From contig VGES01000005.1 in NCBI GenBank assembly GCA_016869765.1, positions 42,981 through 106,980 of the forward strand: DNA of 64,000 nt. The letters run 5' to 3'. Under the pieces are notes generated by a model. It was not told where the DNA came from and did no database searches. It was given only the letters and a program-made list of their open reading frames with translations. Below, in pieces: positions 35,371 to 45,786 of the stretch. The position numbers and the translations under genes are program-made. The stretch comes from Alphaproteobacteria bacterium (GTDB lineage: Bacteria > Pseudomonadota > Alphaproteobacteria > SHVP01). How positions within the stretch are numbered: the first letter of the stretch is position 1; each line of letters begins with the position of its first letter.

Positions 35371-35859
35371 TCAGGTTCGCTTGAGTTCGGCGGCGACGAC
35401 CGCAGCCACGGCATCACTGCGGGCGTCGACCCCGATCAACCGCTTGGCGATGGCGCTGGCCGCCTCGCCGGCGACCGACGCGAGCTCGTCCTTGGCGCGT
35501 TCCCGAGCGGCCCGGATGCGCGCTTCAGCGGCCGAAGCGTCGGCGTCGAGACGGGCCTCCAGGGCGGCGAGGGCCTTGGCCGATTCGGCCGTGGCCGCTG
35601 CTTTGGCTTCACCGATCACGGTCTGGGCATTGGCCCGTGCGCCGGCCAGGGCCGCCTCGTACGTCTTGATCGCGGCCTCGGATTCGGCCTTGAGTTTTTC
35701 GGCCTGCTCGATGTCTTCGGCGATCCGTTTCGCCCGCGATTCGATGACCTCGCCGATCCGGGGCAGCAGCCGACGCGCCAAGACCAGGTAAAGGACGACG
35801 AACGTGACGACGAGCCAGAAGATCTGGGCCGTGAACGTCGTGATGTCGAGTTGCGGCAT
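35371..35859 (-). CDS. F0F1 ATP synthase subunit b' (second b-type subunit)
   Basis: A 162-residue b-type stalk subunit with the N-terminal start MPQLDITTFTAQIFWLVVTFVVLYLVL and a coiled-coil body. Photosynthetic bacteria and many alphaproteobacteria have two different b subunits forming a heterodimer; this one precedes subunit b and follows subunit c, the usual place for b' (atpX/atpG naming varies). Confidence 0.92.
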   Translation of the reverse strand: MPQLDITTFTAQIFWLVVTFVVLYLVLARRLLPRIGEVIESRAKRIAEDIEQAEKLKAESEAAIKTYEAALAGARANAQTVIGEAKAAATAESAKALAALEARLDADASAAEARIRAARERAKDELASVAGEAASAIAKRLIGVDARSDAVAAVVAAELKRT

Positions 35860-35868
35860 CGCTCGGCG

Positions 35869-36093
35869 TTAGCCGAAGAGGATGAGGAACGCGATGACGA
35901 GCGCGAACAACGCGATGGCTTCGGTGAGCGCGAAGCCAAGCAGCACGTTGCCGAACATCTTCGGCGCGGCACTCGGATTGCGGATGCCGGCCGAAACATA
36001 GTTGCCGAAGATCAAGCCGATGCCGATACCGACACCCGCGAGACCGATGGTCGCGAGGCCGGCGCCAATCTGCTTTGCTGCTTCGAGTTCCAT
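35869..36093 (-). CDS. atpE: F0F1 ATP synthase subunit c
   Basis: Proton-carrying ring subunit of 74 residues with two helices joined by the polar loop AGIRNP. The ion-binding carboxylate is E58 in [16 protein letters not shown]. No extra sodium-type ligand set stands out, so proton coupling is expected. ATG 36093 has a purine-rich stretch upstream. Confidence 0.97.
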   Translation of the reverse strand: MELEAAKQIGAGLATIGLAGVGIGIGLIFGNYVSAGIRNPSAAPKMFGNVLLGFALTEAIALFALVIAFLILFG

Positions 36094-36125
36094 GGACTGT
36101 TCCTTTTCTTGGGCTAAGGGTCTGT

Positions 36126-36899
36126 CTAGTGGTGCAGGTGCAACGCGTCGTTGAGGTACAGGCAGCTCAACACCGCGAAGACGTACGCTTGGAGAAACGC
36201 GACGATCAGTTCGAGGCCGTAGAGAGCGACGGTCACGGCCAATGGGGCAATGCCCGGAATGACGTAGAAACCGCCGAGCGACACGACGAATCCGCCGAAC
36301 ACCTTGAGCAGGATGTGGCCGGCGGTCATGTTGGCGAACAACCGGACGGCGAGCGTGATCGGGCGAACGAGGTAAGAAATCAACTCGATGACGACGAGCA
36401 GCGGCGCCAACGCGATCGGCACGCCCGAGGGAACGAACAGAGTCAGGAACCTCGCGCCGTGGCGGACGACGCCGATGATCGTCACGCCAACGAACACCAC
36501 GAGCGCCATCGAGAAGGTGACGATGATGTGGCTCGTCACGGTGAAGGAATAGGGGATCAGCCCCTGGATGTTGGCGAACAGAATGAAGATGAACAGGGTG
36601 AAGATGAACGGAAAATAGGGCCGTCCCGCCGAACCGGCGTTGTCGCGCACCATGTTGGCGATGAATTGGTAGGCCATCTCGGCCGTCAACTGCAGGCGGC
36701 CCGGAACGAGGGCCTGGCGCTGAACCGCGACGCTCAAGAAAAACGTGATGGCGGCCAACACGACGATCATCCACAGGGACGAATTGGTGAACGAAACGTC
36801 GACGCCGCCGACATCGAGCGGGACCAATCGCCGGATCTCGAATTGTTCGAGTGGACTATGGTTCTCGGCCGCTTGTGCGGAGCTGATGAACAAACCCAC
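36126..36899 (-). CDS. atpB: F0F1 ATP synthase subunit a
   Basis: Membrane subunit that forms the proton half-channels. The essential arginine is in [25 protein letters not shown], and the C-terminal helix includes [22 protein letters not shown]. The 257-residue form begins at GTG 36899, with AAGGGG about 10 nt upstream inside the atpI end; an ATG at 37007 would overlap atpI by about 100 nt and is unlikely. It overlaps nothing downstream and lies 32 nt from atpE. Confidence 0.92.
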   Translation of the reverse strand: MGLFISSAQAAENHSPLEQFEIRRLVPLDVGGVDVSFTNSSLWMIVVLAAITFFLSVAVQRQALVPGRLQLTAEMAYQFIANMVRDNAGSAGRPYFPFIFTLFIFILFANIQGLIPYSFTVTSHIIVTFSMALVVFVGVTIIGVVRHGARFLTLFVPSGVPIALAPLLVVIELISYLVRPITLAVRLFANMTAGHILLKVFGGFVVSLGGFYVIPGIAPLAVTVALYGLELIVAFLQAYVFAVLSCLYLNDALHLHH

Positions 36900-36906
36900 G
36901 GTCGCT

Positions 36907-37245
36907 CTACCCCTTGTCGCCGTTTTCCTGGTCTTGCTCGAGCCGTTTGGCGTAGCGCTGTGCGGCCCGGTAGGCCGATCGAACGCCGGCCGCCATGCCG
37001 AGGACAATGAAGAGGATCAGCAGCGCCGGCGTCGTACCGAGCCACCGATCGAGGAACCAACCCAATAACCCGCCCATGGCCAGCGAGGCGACCATTTCGA
37101 CGGCCACCTGCATCGCCTGGGCGAAGCCGAACGACGCGCTCCCCCGCGCTCCGTCCGACGCCGACTGCCCGGCAATTTCACCCTGCCGGGCACGTTTCAG
37201 GCGCTGCCCCAGTCCTTTGAGGTCGTGCGGCTCGTTGGGAGGCAT
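36907..37245 (-). CDS. atpI: ATP synthase protein I (AtpI)
   Basis: Assembly helper for the c-ring, 112 residues with two membrane helices (VEMVASLAMGGLLGWFLDRWLG and ALLILFIVLGMAAGVRSAY) after a charged, unconserved N-terminus. It heads the F0 operon. The downstream gene atpB starts 7 nt after its stop. Confidence 0.88.
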   Translation of the reverse strand: MPPNEPHDLKGLGQRLKRARQGEIAGQSASDGARGSASFGFAQAMQVAVEMVASLAMGGLLGWFLDRWLGTTPALLILFIVLGMAAGVRSAYRAAQRYAKRLEQDQENGDKG

Positions 37246-37310
37246 GATCGACACCCCAAGATCTGCCGCGGTGCCCGGAAAGGCCCGGAAATCCGCCGAA
37301 AACGCGGCGC

Positions 37311-37340
37311 ACCCTATCGGCTCGCGTCCCACCCTGTCAA
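37311..37340 (-). promoter_or_regulatory. Sigma70-like promoter of the F0 ATP synthase operon
   Basis: On the minus strand TTGACA (37340-37335) and TAGGGT (37316-37311) are 18 nt apart, about 65 nt upstream of atpI. The -35 box is a perfect match and the -10 box matches 3 of 6. Confidence 0.45.
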
Positions 37341-37412
37341 GCACGCAGGATCAGCAAAAAGCCCTGCGACATCAATGTGTTGACCGCATGCGGCGCGGTG
37401 CCGCCGCGGGCC

Positions 37413-40400
37413 CTAACTGGCTTCGCGCAGACGCTCGGCGCGGGCCAAGTCGACCGACACCAACTGGGAGACGCCGCGCTCGGCCATCGTGACGCCGAAC
37501 AGCCGATCCATGCGCGACATCGTGAGGCTGGAATGGGTGATGATCAGGAACCGGGTCGAGGTCATCGACACCAACTCCTGGATCAAGTCGCAGAATCGGC
37601 CGACATTCGATTCGTCCAACGGAGCGTCGACTTCGTCGAGCACGCAGATCGGCGCCGGGTTGGTCAGGAACACGGCGAACAACAGACAGATGGCGGCCAG
37701 CGCCTTCTCGCCGCCCGACAGCAGCGACATCGACTGAAGTTTCTTGCCGGGAGGACTGGCCATGACCTCCAAGCCGGCTTCGAGCGGATCCTCGGAGTCG
37801 ACGAACGCGAGGTGGGCCCGTCCGCCCCCGAACAGAGTCATGAACAGGTCCTGGAAGTGTTTGTTGACCTGCTCGAAGGAGGCCAGCATCCGCTCGCGCC
37901 CCTCTCGGTTGAGGTTGGCGATACCTTGCCGGAGTTTGGCGATCGCCTGCACCAGGTCGTCGCGCTCGGTCGCGAGCGTCGTCATTTTCTGACTGATCTC
38001 CTCGGCTTCGATATCGGCCCGCAGGTTCACCGGCCCCATGTTGTCGCGCTCGCGACGGATGCGGTCGAGCTTGGCTTCGATTGCAGCGAGTTCCGGTAGC
38101 GGGTCGCCTGGATCGTGTTCGGCCTTGGTCAGGACCTCCTGGGGTTCGCATTCGATACGCTCGCGAATCTGCGTCGCGATGTCCTTGAGGTGTTGGATCC
38201 CCTGTTCAACGCCGGATTCGAGGCGGACGCGGCTTTCGCGCGCGGCGGCCAAAATCTCCTGGGTCGCCTTGGCGATGCGGTCACACTCGGCGAGGGCGCG
38301 TTCCCCGTTCGCAAGGGCATCCGCCGCCTCACGCCGGACGACGTCGGCATGCTCGATGCGGCTGAGAATCTCGCCGTGCTGTCGTGCGATCTCCTGTGGC
38401 ACGGCCTCGATGGTCGTGAGTTCGTCCTTGGCGCGATAGCGGCGCTCATTGAGTTCGTCGACCTGCCTGGTGCTGGCCGCCTCGCGCGATATCCAGGACT
38501 GGGTTTCGCCATCGATCGCGCGAACACGATCGGTGCGAGCCGTGGCGAGGTGGGACAGGCGCGTCTGCTCCGCCGCGGCGCCCGCCAGCGCCGTGCGGCG
38601 TTCTTCGAGGGTGGCACGCAGGGCGGCGAGACGTGTATCGAGTTCCTCGCGCGGGGCCAGGCTGCCGAGCGTCTGACGCGCGTCCGACACGCGCCCTTCG
38701 GTCTCGCGGTGCTCGGTCGTGAGCTGGCCCTGCGATTCTTGCAACGTCTTCAGTCGGGCGGTGAACTCGGCGTTCCGGCGAATGGCCTCCGCTTCCGCTT
38801 CGCGTGCTGCGGTGAGCGCGGCTTCGGCCGCGCGGAGGGCGTCGCGGGCGGCGCTTTCGGCGGCAAGCCTGGCCTCGCTCCCGGCGTGAGCCGCCTGGAA
38901 CCGGGCATTCGCGGCCCCGGCGACCGCCTGGGCGTCACCGACCGCGGTCTGGAGCTGCTTCAGCCGGCGGCGCTGCGCGAGCCGTTGAGCAGCGGTGGTC
39001 GCGACATTGGCGGCCGCGGTGAAGCCGTCCCAGCGCCAAAGGGCGCCGTCGCGATCGACCAGGCGTTGCCCCTGGCGCAGGTCGCCCGCGAGAGCGGCAC
39101 CCACGGCCGAATCGACGACGCCCACTTGCGACAGTCGGCGCTCGAGGACGGGTGGGGCCTTGACGAAATGGCTGAGCGGCACGGCGCCCCGCGGCAGCGG
39201 CGGTGCATCGACGAGCGGCCGCAGGTTGCGCCAATGCACGGGCGCACCGGTGTCGGCGGCGAAGTTGAGATCGTCGCCCAACGCGGCACCAAGAGCCGAT
39301 TCGTAACCCGGTTCGACGATCACCGCATCGATGAGCGGTGGCCACAGGTCGTCCTCGTTGATCGACAGGAGGCCGGCAAGCGCGTCGCGCTCGGCCACGA
39401 GTCGCGCGAGCTCCTCGTCTGCGGCCGCCTTGGCCTCGCGTGCTTCGAATTCCGCGCCAACGGCCGCTTGACGGGCGGCTTCGGCCGTCGCCGCCACGTC
39501 CTGGGCGATGGTGACCGCGTCGCGCAATCCCGCGATGTCGGCCGCCGGTGTCGCGGGTCGTCCGGTGGCATTGAGCGCCGCGATCTCCCGGGCGGTTTCG
39601 GCGAGGCGCTCGGTCAGTCGGGTCCGTCGGGCCTCGCCCTCCTCGATCTGGCGGATCAAGGAGCTGCGCTGCGCTTCGATGGTCGCGACTTCATGGGTCA
39701 TAGCCTGGGATGCAGCATCAGCCTCGGCGACCTCGTTGGTGCAGACGCGCAGGGCCTCGGCGGTGGCGGCCATCAATTCGTGCTCGCCTTGCCGCTCGGC
39801 TTCGATTCGTGTGCGCTCTTCGGCGAATTTCGCCGTCGCGGTCTGCGCGTCCGCGACCAGCGCTTCCTCGCGCTGGAGATCGCTGTCGATCTGCGCCAAC
39901 CGTTCGCGCAGGCGTTCGGTCTCGGTACGGACGCGCTTTTCCTCTTCGTCCAGGCGGCCGCGTTCGACCGACAAGCGATTGAGCGCCGCCCCCGCAGCGG
40001 CTTCGGCCTCCCGCAGGCCCGGGAGCTGGGCCGCGGCCTCGGCCTGGGCGGTGGCGGCCCGCGTCGCTTCACCGGTCCGCGCGGTCACCTCGGTTTCGGC
40101 CTCCCGCAACTTCGTCTCGGCCGTTTCCAGGGCCGCCGCCGCCTGCAACCAGCGCAAGTGAAAGAGCATTGCCTCGGTGGAGCGAATCTGGCCACTGATG
40201 TTGCGATAGCGGCTGGCTTGGCGCGCCTGTTTCTTGAGCGCGTGCAGCTGCGCCTCGAGCGTCTTCAACACGTCGTCGACGCGCGACAGATTGGTTTCCG
40301 CCGCCCTGAGCCGAAGTTCGGCCTCGTGACGTCGCGAATGCAGGCCTTTGATGCCGGCCGCCTCCTCGAGAAGGCCACGACGCTGTTGTGGCTTGGCGTT

Positions 40401-40859
40401 GATGATCGCTCCAACCTGGCCCTGGCTGACGATGGCCGTCGAGTTGGCGCCGCTCGCCGCGTCGGCGAAAAACATCTGGACGTCGCGCAGGCGCACGTCG
40501 CGGCCGTTGATCAAATAGCGCGACCCTGCCGTCCGTTCGATCCGTCGCACCACCTCGACCTGATCGCCTTCGTTGAAGCTCGGTGGTGCGCTGCGGTCGG
40601 CGTTGTCGAGCAGGAGCGATACTTCCGCCAAGTTGCGCGACGGCCGGTCGGAGGTCCCGTTGAAAATGACGTCGTCCATCTCGGCGCCACGCATGCGTTT
40701 GGCCGAGGTTTCTCCCATGACCCATCGCAGGGCTTCGACCAGATTCGATTTGCCGCAGCCGTTGGGGCCGACGATTCCGGTGGTACCCGGCTCGATCAGG
40801 AGCTCGGTCGGTTCGACGAACGACTTGAAACCGGCGATGCGTAGACGCGCAAAATGCAT
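37413..40859 (-). CDS. smc: Chromosome segregation protein SMC
   Basis: ATPase that organises and separates chromosomes, 1148 residues. Walker A is at about 31-39 (GPNGCGKSN), then a long coiled coil, a hinge at about residues 500-640, a second coiled coil and the C-terminal head with LLSGGEKALAA and Walker B PICVLDEVDAPLDE (about 1070-1080). Length and layout are normal. Because the gene is GC-rich, long open frames exist antisense to it (for example 38115-40844); these are shadows. Confidence 0.96.
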   Translation of the reverse strand: MHFARLRIAGFKSFVEPTELLIEPGTTGIVGPNGCGKSNLVEALRWVMGETSAKRMRGAEMDDVIFNGTSDRPSRNLAEVSLLLDNADRSAPPSFNEGDQVEVVRRIERTAGSRYLINGRDVRLRDVQMFFADAASGANSTAIVSQGQVGAIINAKPQQRRGLLEEAAGIKGLHSRRHEAELRLRAAETNLSRVDDVLKTLEAQLHALKKQARQASRYRNISGQIRSTEAMLFHLRWLQAAAALETAETKLREAETEVTARTGEATRAATAQAEAAAQLPGLREAEAAAGAALNRLSVERGRLDEEEKRVRTETERLRERLAQIDSDLQREEALVADAQTATAKFAEERTRIEAERQGEHELMAATAEALRVCTNEVAEADAASQAMTHEVATIEAQRSSLIRQIEEGEARRTRLTERLAETAREIAALNATGRPATPAADIAGLRDAVTIAQDVAATAEAARQAAVGAEFEAREAKAAADEELARLVAERDALAGLLSINEDDLWPPLIDAVIVEPGYESALGAALGDDLNFAADTGAPVHWRNLRPLVDAPPLPRGAVPLSHFVKAPPVLERRLSQVGVVDSAVGAALAGDLRQGQRLVDRDGALWRWDGFTAAANVATTAAQRLAQRRRLKQLQTAVGDAQAVAGAANARFQAAHAGSEARLAAESAARDALRAAEAALTAAREAEAEAIRRNAEFTARLKTLQESQGQLTTEHRETEGRVSDARQTLGSLAPREELDTRLAALRATLEERRTALAGAAAEQTRLSHLATARTDRVRAIDGETQSWISREAASTRQVDELNERRYRAKDELTTIEAVPQEIARQHGEILSRIEHADVVRREAADALANGERALAECDRIAKATQEILAAARESRVRLESGVEQGIQHLKDIATQIRERIECEPQEVLTKAEHDPGDPLPELAAIEAKLDRIRRERDNMGPVNLRADIEAEEISQKMTTLATERDDLVQAIAKLRQGIANLNREGRERMLASFEQVNKHFQDLFMTLFGGGRAHLAFVDSEDPLEAGLEVMASPPGKKLQSMSLLSGGEKALAAICLLFAVFLTNPAPICVLDEVDAPLDESNVGRFCDLIQELVSMTSTRFLIITHSSLTMSRMDRLFGVTMAERGVSQLVSVDLARAERLREAS

Positions 40860-40880
40860 GGGATTACCGACTGACGACCA

Positions 40881-41513
40881 CTATTTGATGAGGGGCTTGA
40901 CGAGTTCGTCGAATTGCGCGGCGCTCAAGAAACTGGGTACGACGCGCCCGTTGATCACGAACGTCGGAGTCGAGCGAACGCGAAACTCGGTTTCGGCGCT
41001 CTGACGCTCGCGCAACACCGACTCCGCGAGCGACTGGTTGCGCAGGCAGGCCGAGAACTGCTCCGGTGCCATGCCGGCGATGCGGGCCAAGCGACCGATC
41101 TCGGCCAACGGATCACGCGAGTCTGCCCATTGCAGTTGGCGCTGGAACAACAGGTTGACGAACGCCGTAAAGCGCTCGTTCGAACCCATGCATCGCGCGA
41201 CCACGGCCGCTTGCAAGGCCATCCCGTCGAGCGGGTAGTCGCGAAGGATCAGGCGCACGTGGCCAGGTTCCACGTAGGTCTTGAGCACGTGGGGCAGGGT
41301 TTCGGCGTGAAAGCGGGCACACACCGGGCAGGTCAGCGATATGTACTCGATGACCGTCACCGGGGCGTCCGGGCGGCCGTACCCCATGTCCCGGGTCGGT
41401 TCCGCGTTCTGAGCCAGTGCGGGCGTTGCAATGCCCGTCACCGAAAGGGCGACAAGCACCACCAGCCCGAGCGCCCTCAGCCACGCTCTAGCTTGCGACA
41501 AGTCTTCCTCCAA
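40881..41513 (-). CDS. DsbA-like thiol-disulfide oxidoreductase (exported)
   Basis: The 210-residue protein has a signal peptide (about residues 10-35, ending PALAQ) and a thioredoxin domain with C62-P-V-C65 in ISLTCPVCARFH, an inserted helical region, and the cis-Pro loop VRSTPTFVINGRVV. It belongs to the DsbA/DsbG-like group called Thioredoxin_4. A place between smc and the DciA gene is conserved in alphaproteobacteria. Confidence 0.9.
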   Translation of the reverse strand: MEEDLSQARAWLRALGLVVLVALSVTGIATPALAQNAEPTRDMGYGRPDAPVTVIEYISLTCPVCARFHAETLPHVLKTYVEPGHVRLILRDYPLDGMALQAAVVARCMGSNERFTAFVNLLFQRQLQWADSRDPLAEIGRLARIAGMAPEQFSACLRNQSLAESVLRERQSAETEFRVRSTPTFVINGRVVPSFLSAAQFDELVKPLIK

Positions 41514-41573
41514 CCACTAGATGTTGAGTATAGGAACCCACTTCGGGAGTCACAAGCGATGTGGTTCGCTGCT

Positions 41574-42077
41574 CTAAGGGCGGCGCATCGCCCTGGCCAG
41601 GGCGGCCAATGCCGAAGCCAGATTCGGGTCACGGGTGGCTGCAATCGCCTCCGCTATCTCAGGCGCGGGCCTGTGATCATCGACGCCGGCGCTCGGAGTC
41701 CGGCGCTCGGCCAGATGCGGCAACGGACCCTGCACAATGGCGAGCTTCGTCACCGCGCGATAGCCAAAGTGGGTATTGACCCGCTCGACCACCAGGGGGG
41801 TCAGATGCTGCAGTTCGGGGGCGAAGCTCCCCTCGGTTCGAACGACCAGCGTCGCGCCACCACCCTTGTGGAATTGCAATCGTTCGGGGGCGGTGACCTC
41901 GGCCAAGGTCTCGCCGACGATGGCCGGCCATCGGGTCAGAATCTCGGTCTGGGTGAAGCCCTGTTTGCGGAACGCCCCCTTGGTGAGCGCCGCCACGACC
42001 TCGCGCACGGGCCGCGTTCGAAACGAGCGCTTCTCGCTCGGCTTGGCAGCCGGCTTGTCGGTGGGGGCGCGCACCAT
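41574..42077 (-). CDS. DciA-like protein (DUF721)
   Basis: The 167-residue protein has the DUF721 domain in TQTEILTRWPAIVGETLAEVTAPERLQFHKGGGATLVVRTEGSFAPELQHL. DciA is the helicase operator that stands in for DnaC in most bacteria and interacts with DnaB. The N-terminus is basic (KPSEKRSFRTRP). It is divergent from mutY and upstream of the DsbA-like gene. The family assignment is good; the replicative role is by analogy. Confidence 0.85.
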   Translation of the reverse strand: MVRAPTDKPAAKPSEKRSFRTRPVREVVAALTKGAFRKQGFTQTEILTRWPAIVGETLAEVTAPERLQFHKGGGATLVVRTEGSFAPELQHLTPLVVERVNTHFGYRAVTKLAIVQGPLPHLAERRTPSAGVDDHRPAPEIAEAIAATRDPNLASALAALARAMRRP

Positions 42078-42132
42078 GGACGCATTGTGCCGCGGACCAG
42101 GGAATTGGGCGAGCGCGTGTTAGCCTCGGTGA

Positions 42133-45030
<2,898 letters not shown>

Positions 45031-45072
45031 GCCGGCTCTCTATCACAGACGGGAACAGGTGGCGTAGGATTA

Positions 45073-45151
45073 CATATATAATACTATATGCCCTGGCTGA
45101 CGCTCGTTCTGTCTCGCTCTGAACACATAGAATGATATATATAATCTTATG
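45073..45151. promoter_or_regulatory. AT-rich repeats flanking the TetR promoter region
   Basis: Two AT-rich elements of 18 bp share the core ATATATAAT: CATATATAATACTATATG (45073-45090, arms CATATA and TATATG) and GATATATATAATCTTATG (45134-45151). The second ends in the TetR ATG. Each contains TATAAT (45077-45082 and 45140-45145). They stand out against the GC-rich surroundings and are likely promoter and operator of the TetR gene, possibly also serving rnhB on the other strand. Confidence 0.5.
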
Positions 45152-45724
45152 AGGTACGAGCCTCGGCGGCGAGCGTCGAGCCGCCGGCGCATCCTGGCGG
45201 CTGCCCGTTCCTTGCTCACACGCGAGGGCCCCCATGCGGTTACGATCCACCGGGTGATGGCGACGGTCGGTATGACGCACGGTGGCTTCTATGCCCACTT
45301 CGAGAGCCGTGAGGCGCTGTTGCGTGCCGCAAGCGATCTGGCGGGGCGCGAGTCCGAGGCCGCCCTGACGGTTGGGAACGGGTCGGGGCGTGACTTCCTC
45401 CGCCAGTTCGTGGCGCGCTACCTCGGGCGGGCGCATCGGGACAGCCCCGAAAAAGGCTGTCCGCTCCCGGCGTCGCTTTCCGGCTCCGCCGCAGCCGACC
45501 GCCAGGCTACCGATCCCAACCAACTTGTGCGGCGCTACATTGCGCTTCTCGCCGGCGCGCTCGGTGGCGATGTTCATCAGGCCGAGGAGCGATCGAGGGC
45601 CGCCCTCGCCATGATGATCGGGTCGCTCCAGCTGGCCCGCCTGGAACATGACGAGGGGGAAAGCGATCAGATTCTGCGGGCTGGTCGGGCCGCGGTTCTC
45701 AATCTTCTCGACGCACCCCCCTGA
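45149..45724 (+). CDS. TetR family transcriptional regulator
   Basis: The 191-residue protein has an N-terminal TetR helix-turn-helix: RRRILAAARSLLTREGPHAVTIHRVMATVGMTHGGFYAHFESREALL (about residues 10-57). The ligand-binding half resembles regulators of the AcrR kind without a clear subgroup. ATG 45149 sits inside an AT-rich element containing TATAAT, so the mRNA may be leaderless or use an upstream promoter. The Pat-like gene follows after 62 nt; whether it is the target is unknown. Confidence 0.88.
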   Translation: MRYEPRRRASSRRRILAAARSLLTREGPHAVTIHRVMATVGMTHGGFYAHFESREALLRAASDLAGRESEAALTVGNGSGRDFLRQFVARYLGRAHRDSPEKGCPLPASLSGSAAADRQATDPNQLVRRYIALLAGALGGDVHQAEERSRAALAMMIGSLQLARLEHDEGESDQILRAGRAAVLNLLDAPP

Positions 45725-45786
45725 TCATCGTCAACGCCCGGCGCGGGCGCATGCCCTAGTGTTCCAGCGCTGCCGGGAGCGCCCTT

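Noticed and set aside
37360..37412. Possible terminator after smc (GCGGCG/CGCCGC stem on the minus strand)
   Set aside because: The stem is only 6 bp and has no T-run, so it is not strong enough to call.
38115..40844. 909-residue plus-strand open frame antisense to smc
   Set aside because: It has no recognisable motif, is rich in Gly/Arg/Leu as expected for the opposite strand of a GC-rich gene, and mirrors the intact smc gene. Other long antisense frames (for example 40914-43112) are rejected for the same reason.
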